This document shows positions 47,606-56,231 of a DNA stretch of 56,231 nucleotides, in pieces; position 1 is the first letter of the stretch, and each line of letters opens with the position of its first letter. The translations under genes and the position numbers were made by a program. The DNA is taken from positions 1 through 56,231 of the forward strand of contig NZ_RXHU01000041.1 in NCBI RefSeq assembly GCF_003955665.1. The letters run 5' to 3'. The notes beneath the pieces were generated by a model that was given only the letters and a program-made list of their open reading frames with translations, searched no databases and was not told the DNA's origin. The DNA is from Paenibacillus whitsoniae (lineage in GTDB: Bacteria; Bacillota; Bacilli; Paenibacillales; NBRC-103111).

Positions 47606-47773
47606 TTAGCCGCCGTGACCGTGGCCTTCTGCGGGGGTATGGCCGCTGTGGTTGCGGTTTTTCACCTTTTTGGAGCCGGATAACGGCTCTTGATTGCCGT
47701 GGTTGCTTCTGCTTTTGCCCGAATTGCGGTTGTTCGATTGGCCGTCAACGGCATACGTATCTGGTTTCGACAT
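47606..47773 (-). CDS. sspP: Small acid-soluble spore protein P
   Basis: This is a 55-residue, very polar, Asn/Gly/His-rich protein. The segment EPLSGSKKVKNRNH is the conserved core of SspP, a minor small acid-soluble protein of the spore core. The N-terminal half differs from Bacillus SspP, and the tail is HGHGG. The ATG has a GGGGGAGG ribosome site. It is the last gene of a three-gene minus-strand group. Confidence 0.88.
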   Translation of the reverse strand: MSKPDTYAVDGQSNNRNSGKSRSNHGNQEPLSGSKKVKNRNHSGHTPAEGHGHGG

Positions 47774-47790
47774 GAATGGATTCCTCCCCC

Positions 47791-47937
47791 TCAGCCTTGA
47801 TGATTCAGTGCATCTTGGTGTCTGTGATCATTCGTCTGCTGCTGAACTTGCTGCGCATTGTGGGCGTTCACCGCACCCGCTTCCAAATCCTTAGCAACGT
47901 TTTGCAGGTTTTTATCAGGCCCTTTTTGCTTCGTCAT
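47791..47937 (-). CDS. Small hydrophilic protein, 48 residues, beside sspP
   Basis: This short reading frame starts MTKQKGPDKNLQNVAKD and is rich in Gln, Asn, His and Ala, without Cys or Trp. It has an excellent ribosome site (GGAGGAGG) seven or eight bases before ATG and lies 17 bases upstream of sspP. No family is recognised. The composition and operon suggest a spore component; that is inference. Confidence 0.7.
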   Translation of the reverse strand: MTKQKGPDKNLQNVAKDLEAGAVNAHNAQQVQQQTNDHRHQDALNHQG

Positions 47938-47955
47938 CCGTGATTCCTCCTCCGT

Positions 47956-48303
47956 TTAGGCGTTGGTGATCGACTTGAGCGTTTGCGCGCATTCATGAAT
48001 GTGACGAACATAATCGTCCACGAGATTTTGCACGATTTCCGTACGTTCATCGATATGCGTAATTCCTTGCTGCACGTCGACCAGCTCCACATTCACCTCT
48101 CTGGCATCCTGATACGTCACCTTAAAATCAAACGAATACCCGGTATGCCCAGCCGCTTGAATGTGGACCCGTAACGCGTCCGCATCGCCCTCATCCGCCC
48201 AGACACGGGCTTCATCCGCAGGATGCAGCACGGTAGGCATCACGCTGCTCCAGCTTTGTACTAATTCAGGTTGGTCAACGCTTGGTTTATCCCAATTGCT
48301 CAT
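47956..48303 (-). CDS. Conserved hypothetical protein upstream of sspP
   Basis: This is a 115-residue soluble, acidic protein, MSNWDKPSVDQPELVQSWSS at the N terminus. It has a beta-rich middle (YSFDFKVTYQDAREVNVELVDV) and a C-terminal helix (IVQNLVDDYVRHIHECAQTL). No domain is recognised. The start is fixed by GGAGGTG nine bases before ATG. It is first in the group with the 48-residue gene and sspP, and a sigma-G/F-like promoter precedes it. Confidence 0.75.
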   Translation of the reverse strand: MSNWDKPSVDQPELVQSWSSVMPTVLHPADEARVWADEGDADALRVHIQAAGHTGYSFDFKVTYQDAREVNVELVDVQQGITHIDERTEIVQNLVDDYVRHIHECAQTLKSITNA

Positions 48304-48323
48304 GAGTAACACCTCCACAAGTT

Positions 48324-48353
48324 TAAAATGCGGAAGCCACCCGTCTTTTATCC
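48324..48353 (-). promoter_or_regulatory. Possible sigma-G (or sigma-F) promoter of the sspP group
   Basis: The minus strand reads GGATA, 18 bases, CATTTTA. This fits the forespore consensus GnATA - N17-18 - CATnnTA and lies about 20 bases before the first ribosome site. Confidence 0.5.
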
Positions 48354-48357
48354 ATGT

Positions 48358-48400
48358 CAAAAAACAACAAAAGCCCCTTCACCCTAAGGCGTGAAGGGGT
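48358..48400 (-). terminator. Rho-independent terminator downstream of tRNA-Ser
   Basis: The minus strand has CCCCTTCAC and GTGAAGGGG around a seven- to eight-base loop, followed by TTTTGTTGTTTTTT. Confidence 0.85.
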
Positions 48401-48424
48401 GTTGAAGCCATGCTTATCTGGGCT

Positions 48425-48546
48425 GAAAGTGTGCATCAGCACACAGAGCATTTTCGCGGCAGGGGCGAACTCATCAGCGCTCACGCTGCTGGTAATGCCG
48501 TTCTCCGCCGCCCATTGAACGGACTGGGCATAGTTAGCTGCCTGCC
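48425..48546 (-). pseudogene. Fragment resembling part of an SLH repeat
   Basis: A minus-strand frame without a good start encodes YAQSVQWAAENGITSS and VSADEFAPAA, which resemble the W-A-x-x-x-GI-x-SG-x-S-x-x-x-F-x-P core of SLH-like repeats. The rest of the repeat (the TRAQ segment) is missing. It lies between the tRNA-Ser terminator and the sspP group and is probably a gene remnant. It could also be chance. Confidence 0.35.
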
Positions 48547-48605
48547 GCGACATCGCGGAAGGAGGGCGCTTTGGCGCCTTCAGTTGGGTCAACAGTTCCA
48601 AATAT

Positions 48606-48645
48606 AAAAACGCACCAAACCGTTTGTCCAACAGTTCAGTGCGTT
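48606..48645 (-). terminator. Terminator immediately after tRNA-Ser
   Basis: The minus strand has AACGCAC and GTGCGTT enclosing an internal AACTGTT/AACGGTT-type stem, followed by a short T-run. Confidence 0.6.
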
Positions 48646-48667
48646 TGTCTTTGTTACTGCTATTATA

Positions 48668-48754
48668 CGGAGAGGGTGGGATTCGAACCCACGGAGACCT
48701 CACGACCTCGGCGGTTTTCAAGACCGCTGCCTTAAACCACTCGACCACCTCTCC
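48668..48754 (-). tRNA. tRNA-Ser (anticodon UGA)
   Basis: The acceptor stem GGAGAGG/CCTCTCC, anticodon loop CTTGAAA, a long variable arm and T arm with GTTCGAATC mark a class II serine tRNA. CCA is not encoded. It lies 82 bases downstream of serS, as in Bacillus. Confidence 0.96.
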
Positions 48755-48836
48755 ACGATAGCCGCCTCCGATTAGGAGACAGCCTAGTGCAGTGACAAAA
48801 TGCATTGTAGCATAGTTCCGATATCGGAAGCAAGTG

Positions 48837-50117
48837 CTATTTTTTCGTGATCACTTTCACGTTGTTCATGTACGGAACCAGTACGTCCGGCACGCGAATC
48901 GAACCGTCAGCCTGCTGATAGTTCTCGAGGATCGCAGCCACGGTACGGCCCAAAGCAAGACCAGAACCATTGAGCGTGTGAACGAACTCCGGCTTCGCTT
49001 TCGCATCGCGTCGGAAGCGGATGTTCGCGCGACGCGCTTGGAAATCCTCGAAGTTCGAGCAGCTGGAAATTTCGCGGTATGCACCGCTATTAGGCAGCCA
49101 GACTTCCAAATCGTACGTTTTGGCCGACGAGAAGCCAATATCCCCCGTGCACAGCGAAAGCACACGATACGGCAGCTGCAGCAGCTGAAGTACGCGCTCC
49201 GCGTTCGCTGTAAGCTTTTCCAATTCATCGTACGATTCTTCCGGCTTCACAATTTTCACCAGCTCAACTTTGTTGAATTGATGCTGACGAATGAGACCGC
49301 GCGTATCGCGGCCAGCCGAGCCCGCTTCCGAGCGGAAGCACGCGCTGAATGCCACGAAATTCACAGGCAGCTGCTCGCTTGTCAAAATATCGTCCCGATG
49401 ATAATTCGTCACCGGCACTTCCGCCGTCGGAATCAGGAAATATTCCGAGTTTGCCACCTTGAATACATCTTCCTCAAACTTCGGAAGCTGACCTGTTCCC
49501 GTCAAGCTGTCGCGGTTCACGATGTAGGGCGGCAGCATTTCTTCATAGCCATGCTCGTCGCTATGCAGGTCCATCATGAAATTAATCAGCGCCCGCTCCA
49601 GTCTTGCGCCTAGTCCTTTGTAGAATACGAAGCGCGAGCCGGTTACCTTCCCTGCGGCTTCAAAATCCAGAATACCCAGCTCCTGTGCCACTTCCCAGTG
49701 CGGCTTCACTTCAAAATCAAAGGTCGGCACCTCGCCAACACGGCGAATTTCCACGTTCTCTTCTTCGGATAAACCTACCGGCACACTCGCATGCGGCATA
49801 TTTGGAATCGCTAACAGCACTTGCTGTAGGGATTCGTCCAGCACGCGAATTTCATCGTCCAGCTCTTTAATGCGATCGCCGACGACTTTCATCTCTTGAA
49901 TCAGCTCGTCCGCATTCTCGCCGGAACGCTTGCGCACCGCAACCTCTTGGGAAACGGTATTGCGCCGATTCTTGAGTTGCTCAGTCTCTTGCAAAAGCTC
50001 TCTGCGTTTCACATCCAGTGCCGTGAAGCCGTTCAGCTCCTCGATCTGTTTGCCGCGGTTTTGCATGGCAGCTTGCACAGCTGCTAAATCACTTCGAAGT
50101 AACTTTACATCAAACAA
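48837..50117 (-). CDS. serS: Seryl-tRNA synthetase
   Basis: This class II synthetase charges tRNA-Ser (and tRNA-Sec). An N-terminal coiled-coil arm is at about residues 30-100. Motif 2 ([20 protein letters not shown]) and motif 3 ([19 protein letters not shown]) are in place. The start is TTG of [11 protein letters not shown] (426 residues), because GGAGGAATCTCC directly precedes it; the ATG further upstream adds 16 residues that lie across the ribosome site. No serine T-box leader is found. Confidence 0.97.
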   Translation of the reverse strand: MFDVKLLRSDLAAVQAAMQNRGKQIEELNGFTALDVKRRELLQETEQLKNRRNTVSQEVAVRKRSGENADELIQEMKVVGDRIKELDDEIRVLDESLQQVLLAIPNMPHASVPVGLSEEENVEIRRVGEVPTFDFEVKPHWEVAQELGILDFEAAGKVTGSRFVFYKGLGARLERALINFMMDLHSDEHGYEEMLPPYIVNRDSLTGTGQLPKFEEDVFKVANSEYFLIPTAEVPVTNYHRDDILTSEQLPVNFVAFSACFRSEAGSAGRDTRGLIRQHQFNKVELVKIVKPEESYDELEKLTANAERVLQLLQLPYRVLSLCTGDIGFSSAKTYDLEVWLPNSGAYREISSCSNFEDFQARRANIRFRRDAKAKPEFVHTLNGSGLALGRTVAAILENYQQADGSIRVPDVLVPYMNNVKVITKK

Positions 50118-50158
50118 GGAGATTCCTCCGTTAGCGCAAAATGGTTTGGATATGGAAG

Positions 50159-50202
50159 CAAGCACCCGCTTCCGAACGCAATTCGGCAGCTCCAGGTGCT
50201 TG
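50159..50202 (-). other. Long hairpin between pdxT and serS
   Basis: The minus strand pairs CAAGCACC with GGTGCTTG, enclosing GCCGAA-TTGCG-TTCGG. No T-run follows, so it is not a classical terminator. It may be an RNA-processing or stability element between the two genes. Confidence 0.6.
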
Positions 50203-50210
50203 TCCCTTCG

Positions 50211-50789
50211 TTATGCTTGACTTTTTTTTACCATATCTAAAAAGTAGCTGTGCATCCGGAAATCGTCCGTCAACTCCGGATGGAACGACGCCGCAAGGAG
50301 ATGCCCTTGCTGAGCCGCCACGATTTGGCCGTTAAATGTCGCCAATACGTCAACCCCCGGCCCGACCTTCTCGATCAGCGGTGCCCGGATAAACACAGCG
50401 CGAACGTTCTCGTCGATGCCTTTGATCGGCAGATCCGTCTCGAAGCTTTCGCGCTGGCGACCGAATGCGTTGCGAGCCACCGTAATGTCCATCAGCTCCA
50501 GGTGAGCTTCCGGTTGTCCGGTGATCTCCTTCGCAATGACAATCAGCCCGGCGCACGTGCCGAAAATCGGCTTGCCCGCCGCGGAGAACGCGCGCAACGT
50601 GTCGATAAAGCCGTATGTGCGCATCAACTTTCCGATTGTCGTGCTCTCGCCGCCGGGCAGGATGATGCCATCCAGCTCGGCCAGCTGCTCCGTGCGTTTA
50701 ACCACGACGCCTTCCGCGCCGGCTTGTTCAATCCCGCGAATATGCTCAGCTACAGCGCCTTGCAGTGCGAGAACCCCGATCTTTGTCAT
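50211..50789 (-). CDS. pdxT: Pyridoxal 5'-phosphate synthase glutaminase subunit
   Basis: This class I glutamine amidotransferase supplies ammonia to PdxS. It has [11 protein letters not shown], the nucleophile Cys in [11 protein letters not shown] (near residue 78) and the His-Glu pair in [10 protein letters not shown] (near 170-172). The ATG overlaps the pdxS stop (TAATG). Confidence 0.97.
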   Translation of the reverse strand: MTKIGVLALQGAVAEHIRGIEQAGAEGVVVKRTEQLAELDGIILPGGESTTIGKLMRTYGFIDTLRAFSAAGKPIFGTCAGLIVIAKEITGQPEAHLELMDITVARNAFGRQRESFETDLPIKGIDENVRAVFIRAPLIEKVGPGVDVLATFNGQIVAAQQGHLLAASFHPELTDDFRMHSYFLDMVKKSQA

Positions 50790-51670
50790 TACCAGCCGCG
50801 CTCCTGCATACGCTCGGACGCTTGCAATTGGGAAATTTCGATCCCCTTCATCGGCGTGCCGAGGTCTTTGGAAATTTCCGCGATCAATTTATAATCCGTG
50901 TAGTGCGTTGTCGCCTCTACGATCGCTTTCGCGAACTTCTCAGGGTTATCCGACTTGAAGATACCGGAACCAACGAATACGCCATCTGCGCCCAAATGCA
51001 TCATCAATGCTGCGTCAGCAGGTGTTGCTACGCCGCCAGCTGCAAAGTTAACGACAGGCAGCTTGCCTGTTTTGTGCACGTGCAAGAGCAGCTCGTATGG
51101 AGCGCCAAGCGTTTTGGCTTCAAACATCAGCTCGTCCAGAGACAGACCTTGTACTTTGCGGATCTGGCCTTGAATCATGCGCATGTGGCGAACTGCTTCC
51201 ACAATGTTGCCTGTTCCCGGCTCGCCTTTGGTACGCAGCATGGATGCCCCTTCACCAATACGGCGAAGCGCCTCGCCCAGATCACGCGCGCCGCACACAA
51301 AAGGAACTGTGAACTCACGTTTGTTGATGTGGAACACCTCGTCCGCAGGCGTCAAAACTTCGCTCTCATCAATATAGTCAACGCCAAGTGACTCCAGCAC
51401 TTTAGCTTCAACGAAATGACCAATTCTTGCTTTCGCCATAACCGGAATGGATACGACTTTCATAACAGCTTCCACGATTGTTGGGTCAGCCATACGGGAT
51501 ACGCCGCCAGCCGCACGAATGTCAGCAGGTACGCGCTCCAGCGCCATAACGGCAGATGCCCCTGCAGCTTCTGCGATTTGTGCTTGTTCGGCATTCATGA
51601 CGTCCATGATGACGCCGCCTTTTTGCATTTCGGCCATACCAGTTTTAACACGGGATGTTCCTGTTTCCAT
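50789..51670 (-). CDS. pdxS: Pyridoxal 5'-phosphate synthase lyase subunit
   Basis: This enzyme condenses ribose-5-phosphate, glyceraldehyde-3-phosphate and ammonia to PLP. Substrate-linking Lys lie in VMAKARIGH (near residue 80) and [11 protein letters not shown] (near 148). The 293-residue form starting [19 protein letters not shown] is chosen, with AGGAGG upstream; the longer frame runs into the leader. Confidence 0.98.
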   Translation of the reverse strand: METGTSRVKTGMAEMQKGGVIMDVMNAEQAQIAEAAGASAVMALERVPADIRAAGGVSRMADPTIVEAVMKVVSIPVMAKARIGHFVEAKVLESLGVDYIDESEVLTPADEVFHINKREFTVPFVCGARDLGEALRRIGEGASMLRTKGEPGTGNIVEAVRHMRMIQGQIRKVQGLSLDELMFEAKTLGAPYELLLHVHKTGKLPVVNFAAGGVATPADAALMMHLGADGVFVGSGIFKSDNPEKFAKAIVEATTHYTDYKLIAEISKDLGTPMKGIEISQLQASERMQERGW

Positions 51671-51789
51671 TCTTGATTTCCTCCTATACCTGTATCCCAA
51701 AATTCGCACAGTTGCCTACACGATTCGATATAAACTTCTAAACAATAATTTTACATGAAGGAGGGGTAATATACAACCCATTTATGGCT

Positions 51790-53154
51790 CTAGGAGCCGC
51801 CTTTGATACCGCTGAACATATCGCTGACGAAGTTTTTCAAGGAGCGGAACAAGAGGCGAATCCAGCTGCCTTTCTCCACATCGCCGCTCGCGATCAGATC
51901 GACCGTTTTTTCCTGGCCATTGTACGTCACCTTCGCCTTGCCGAGCACGTCGCCCTGCTTGATCGGAGCAACCAGCTTCGTCTCATCCAGCGGTGCCGCC
52001 GTAATTTGGAAGTCACTGTCTTTCGCACCTTTTTTCGCGATGAACGTCAGCCCTTCTTTGACCACAAGTCCGACTTCCGTTTGTACGCCCTTCTTAATGT
52101 TCACCTTTTTCAAGGAATCTATTTCTTGGTTCGCCGAAAGGAATGGCTTCATCTCAAAATTATTAAAACCATAGTCCAACAGCTTCCTCGTCTCATTAAA
52201 ACGCTCCGGCTCCGTCTTCGTTCCCATGACGACCGTAATTAAGCGCATGCCGTTCCGTTCTGCAGTACCCGTGAAGCAGTAGCCCGCATCATCCGTTGAA
52301 CCGGTTTTCAAGCCATCCAACCCTGGATAAGAGTACTTCTTGAAGTTCACATTCGAAGCGTTGCCCTCCAGCATCCAGTTCCAGTTGATCATCGGCGTTT
52401 TATCCGTCGGTCTCAGCGTCTGCGAAGGGATTTTCGTGAAATCGAGAATTTCCTTATGATCCTTCAAAATGTTATAAGCCAGGATCGCCGCATCGCGCGC
52501 CGTCATTTTCGTCTCGCCTTCGATGGAAGCCGGTGGGTTCTTCAAATCGGCTCTGGACAAACCCGTCGCACTAATAAAATGCGCCTTGTCCGACATGCCA
52601 AGTTGCTTCGCCTTGTCATTCATCATTTTCGCGAAATTCTCTTCCGTCCCGCCAAGCGTCTCAGCAAAAGCAACCGAAGCATCATTCGCCGAATAAATCG
52701 ACATCGCGCTGAACATCTGCTTGAACGTCAGCGTCTCGTTCTCAGCAATCAATTGGCCGGAACCGATGACATCGGCTGCATTTTTACTGGCCGTGATTTT
52801 GGAATCCCACGTAAATTTGCCTTCCTTAATGCTTTCCAGCGCCAGATACTCCGTCATCATCTTCGCCATACTCGCAGGCGGATAAGCCTCATCGGCGTTA
52901 AACTGATACAGCACAGCCCCTGTGCTCGCTTCCATCACGATGCCCGACTTCGCATTGAGCTGCGGCTCATTCGCCGCAGGAGCCGTCGTCGCGCCTGTCG
53001 CTGGAGGCGTCGTAGCCGTTGCCCCCGCTTTCGGCGTAGGGGATGGCGTCCCTGCTGCGTAGGTAGGTTGTATATGTAAAAGTAAGGATTGAGCGATCAA
53101 ACTAATGCCTAATGCCAATGCAACCTTTTTCCTTGTAAAACGAAACCCTCTCAC
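51790..53154 (-). CDS. dacA: D-alanyl-D-alanine carboxypeptidase (PBP5/DacA type)
   Basis: This secreted class C penicillin-binding protein trims the terminal D-Ala from peptidoglycan stem peptides. A signal peptide is followed by a Pro/Thr/Ala-rich linker (about residues 33-65). The S-x-x-K motif is PASMAKMMTEY, S-x-N is SIYSANDASV and K-T-G is GLKTGSTDDAGYC. A PBP5 C-terminal beta domain and an amphipathic end (WIRLLFRSLKNFVSDMF) attach it to the membrane. GTG start with TTAGGAG upstream. Confidence 0.96.
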   Translation of the reverse strand: MRGFRFTRKKVALALGISLIAQSLLLHIQPTYAAGTPSPTPKAGATATTPPATGATTAPAANEPQLNAKSGIVMEASTGAVLYQFNADEAYPPASMAKMMTEYLALESIKEGKFTWDSKITASKNAADVIGSGQLIAENETLTFKQMFSAMSIYSANDASVAFAETLGGTEENFAKMMNDKAKQLGMSDKAHFISATGLSRADLKNPPASIEGETKMTARDAAILAYNILKDHKEILDFTKIPSQTLRPTDKTPMINWNWMLEGNASNVNFKKYSYPGLDGLKTGSTDDAGYCFTGTAERNGMRLITVVMGTKTEPERFNETRKLLDYGFNNFEMKPFLSANQEIDSLKKVNIKKGVQTEVGLVVKEGLTFIAKKGAKDSDFQITAAPLDETKLVAPIKQGDVLGKAKVTYNGQEKTVDLIASGDVEKGSWIRLLFRSLKNFVSDMFSGIKGGS

Positions 53155-53196
53155 AACTTCACTCTCCTAATCAATGTATGAATTCCTATAAGACAC

Positions 53197-53225
53197 GTTA
53201 TATTGTAACACACCCCATTAGACAA
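53197..53225 (-). promoter_or_regulatory. Possible sigma-A promoter of dacA
   Basis: The minus strand reads TTGTCT, 17 bases, TATAAC. The -35 touches the T-run of the guaB terminator. Confidence 0.5.
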
Positions 53226-53261
53226 AAAAAAGAAGACGTGGGTTCAATCCCCACATCTCCA
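53224..53261 (-). terminator. Terminator after guaB, resembling a tmRNA/tRNA 3' end on the plus strand
   Basis: The minus strand has GATGTGGG and CCCACGTC around a seven-base loop, followed by T residues (TTCTTTTTTTT). On the plus strand the same bases read like a T arm and acceptor end: GACGTGGG, TTCAATC, CCCAC, ATCTCCA. Confidence 0.8.
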
Positions 53262-53283
53262 ATTTTTGTCGTTTTCTTGACAG

Positions 53284-54756
<1,473 letters not shown>

Positions 54757-54890
54757 TTAAAAGCTCTCCATCCGCGGACAGCTTTGATTACAGCACTTGG
54801 TTATGATTGCAATCTTAACAAAAGCCTATTTTTCGTGTCAAGGGAAGGAGAGAGACACGCCTGGGCATCCTGCTGAATATGACGATTCCG

Positions 54891-56108
54891 TTAACGATAG
54901 GAGTAATTACTGCTTGGATTCCACAGTAAAAACTGCTCCACGCCCTGCTCCCTCGCTGCTTTAATCTGCTCCTTCACATCGATGACTCCGTACGTTTTGT
55001 GCGGCTTTACCCATGTTGCAGTAAAATCCTGATACCACGGCCGTATCTCCGCAACAGGCACATTCGCCTGCTTCAAAAGCTGATTCTTCCCATTTGCATC
55101 GTGAATCGCCTGATGCACGATCGCATATGGCTGCAGATCCGGATATTTTACGCCATACATGCCGCTCGAATAATGGGAAGGATACAGCATCGGTGAAATG
55201 ACATGAACCTGCTTGGCAATCAGGTTCCAGTCCTGACCAATTCCCACATCACGCTCCGACGACGTCGTTAGACCAAACACATCCGCCGACAGCTTCGCCT
55301 TACTGCCTAACTCCGCTCTCGCCTGCTGAAGAAAAGCCTCTATATTCTGTGCCTTCGACAGCCCGGCAGGATTGCTGAACTTGACCTCACTATCGACACT
55401 CTTCACATTTTCCGGAAAACGCACATAATCAAACTGAATTTCGTCAAAGCCCATTTGTGCGACTTCATTCGCAATCTGCAAATTGTACTCCCATACTTCC
55501 TTTTGAAAAGGGTCTACCCAAGCCACGCCCTTTCTATCCTTCCAAACTGCACCCGCGTGGGTTTTCATGGCATACTGGCTTTTCTTTTTACTGAGATACG
55601 GATCTTTAAAAACAACCAGGCGTGCAATTGCATAAATTTGCTTTTGCTTTAATCGCTGCAGCTTGGCCTGCAAATCGTGTATAATCACATGGCTGTTCGC
55701 GCCAATCTCGTTCACCATTGCAACTTTGGAGGGGTAGGTGATCTGTCCGGAATCGTTCTTCACATCGATCACCATAGCATTGAGATCGGTTCGATCCACC
55801 AGGTCAATCAGCTGCTCAAATTTACTGCCTACCGCTGACCAGGCCGACACATAGATCCCTTTAACCGGTTCATGTATGGTTTGTTGAGCTGATAACTTGA
55901 CGTCATTCGGGGCAGCCTTGCTGCTTGGTGTAATTGCTTGCGTATGTGTGCCGGGCTTCGTCTCCATGTGCTCAGTTGGAGGCATCGCCAAGCGCGGATT
56001 AAGGTCATCTTTCATTGTATCCGTTCTTGTTGCGCAGCCACCCGCTAGAAGCGCGCTCAAGAGACAAATCCATTTGCCGTTACGTATATAACTGCTGCTT
56101 TTCACCAT
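54891..56108 (-). CDS. Putative lipoprotein glycosidase-like protein (DUF4015 family)
   Basis: This 405-residue protein starts MVKSSSYIRNGKW with AAGGAGGG upstream. An N-terminal signal ends in a lipobox-like LLAGGC, so it is probably a membrane-anchored lipoprotein. After a linker, the core from about residue 80 has VKGIYVSAWSAVGSKFEQL, NAMVIDVKNDSGQITYPS, a GFDEIQFDYVRFPEN segment and SADVFGLTTSS. These are typical of the DUF4015 putative glycoside hydrolases (TIM-barrel, related to GH13-like families). Activity and substrate are not proven. The Asp in QFDYVRFP is a candidate catalytic residue. Confidence 0.83.
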   Translation of the reverse strand: MVKSSSYIRNGKWICLLSALLAGGCATRTDTMKDDLNPRLAMPPTEHMETKPGTHTQAITPSSKAAPNDVKLSAQQTIHEPVKGIYVSAWSAVGSKFEQLIDLVDRTDLNAMVIDVKNDSGQITYPSKVAMVNEIGANSHVIIHDLQAKLQRLKQKQIYAIARLVVFKDPYLSKKKSQYAMKTHAGAVWKDRKGVAWVDPFQKEVWEYNLQIANEVAQMGFDEIQFDYVRFPENVKSVDSEVKFSNPAGLSKAQNIEAFLQQARAELGSKAKLSADVFGLTTSSERDVGIGQDWNLIAKQVHVISPMLYPSHYSSGMYGVKYPDLQPYAIVHQAIHDANGKNQLLKQANVPVAEIRPWYQDFTATWVKPHKTYGVIDVKEQIKAAREQGVEQFLLWNPSSNYSYR

Positions 56109-56164
56109 GCAAATCCCTCCTTCAAGGGATAGTATGGTTAATATCACAACATTGTACAAACAAC

Positions 56165-56208
56165 AAAAAAAGAGTCTTTCTGGAATTTCTTCCAAAAAAA
56201 CTCTTTTT
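56165..56208 (-). terminator. Terminator of the gene beyond the right edge
   Basis: The minus strand has AAAAAGAGT and ACTCTTTTT with an inner TGGAA/TTCCA stem and a T-run. It ends transcription from an upstream minus-strand gene outside the window. Confidence 0.75.
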
Positions 56209-56231
56209 AATCGCTTGGCAACGTTCTACTC

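Noticed and set aside
48323..48805. 160-codon frame covering tRNA-Ser
   Set aside because: The N-terminal half is translated tRNA; only the distal SLH-like part was kept as a possible remnant.
50118..50210. Serine T-box leader before serS
   Set aside because: The gap is only about 90 bases and lacks the T-box antiterminator sequence.
56180..56194. Additional CTGGA-N5-TTCCA palindrome unit
   Set aside because: It is the inner stem of a rho-independent terminator, is single, and has no partner 52 bases away.

Overview
The window looks like a chromosomal segment of a spore-forming, flagellate, low-to-mid GC Firmicute of the Paenibacillaceae (Paenibacillus or a close relative). The genus is an inference. 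It rests on S-layer-homology protein architecture, a NuoEFG-less complex I operon beside the ATP synthase operon, sporulation genes (spoIIR, sspP), strong AGGAGG-type ribosome sites with frequent GTG/TTG starts, and gene order close to Bacillus. Almost all housekeeping genes lie on the minus strand, which suggests replication enters from the right-hand end.

Layout. 1-4.7 kb: a palindromic repeat array, murA, a YwzB-like membrane protein, and a secreted SLH-anchored subtilisin. 4.9-15.3 kb: an 11-gene nuoABCDHIJKLMN operon. 15.6-15.9 kb: an isolated plus-strand gene with a duplicated YjzC-like module. 16-23.2 kb: the complete atp operon (Z, I, B, E, F, H, A, G, D, C). 23.4-27.3 kb: mnaA/wecB, upp and an SgrR-type regulator, divergent from an MFS exporter (27.4-28.7 kb). 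28.9-29.1 kb: a second repeat array. 29.2-38.8 kb: the conserved Bacillus cluster glyA, ywlG, rpiB, ywlE, mntP, ywlC, spoIIR, (third repeat array), prmC, prfA, then ychF. 39-40.2 kb: a PilZ gene behind a cyclic-di-GMP riboswitch, then a cluster of DnaA boxes. 40.2-47.3 kb, mostly plus strand and accessory in character: tadA, a stalk-domain secreted protein, tRNA-Arg, a chemoreceptor (minus), an MFS transporter, and an ECF sigma / zinc anti-sigma / polytopic membrane protein operon. 47.6-48.3 kb: a small sporulation-type operon including sspP. 48.7-56.1 kb: tRNA-Ser, serS, pdxT, pdxS, dacA, guaB and a lipoprotein of the DUF4015 glycosidase-like family.

How the parts fit. Complex I and ATP synthase form an energy-conservation block. 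The glyA-prfA block covers one-carbon metabolism, translation termination and tRNA modification, and contains the SpoIIR sporulation signal. The right-hand block is the origin-proximal guaB-dacA-pdxST-serS group.

The most unusual structure is a set of intergenic arrays of 15-bp imperfect palindromes of the form CTGNA-N5-TNCAG. There are four units per array, at start-to-start distances of 52/62/52, 52/62/51 and 51/72/52 bases, all close to whole numbers of helical turns. Two arrays use CTGGA/TCCAG arms; the third uses CTGTA/TACAG arms, a paired base change. Other points of interest are the riboswitch-PilZ unit, the DnaA-box cluster beside tadA, an ECF sigma gene that seems to start at ATT, and a triplicated TM2-like membrane protein.
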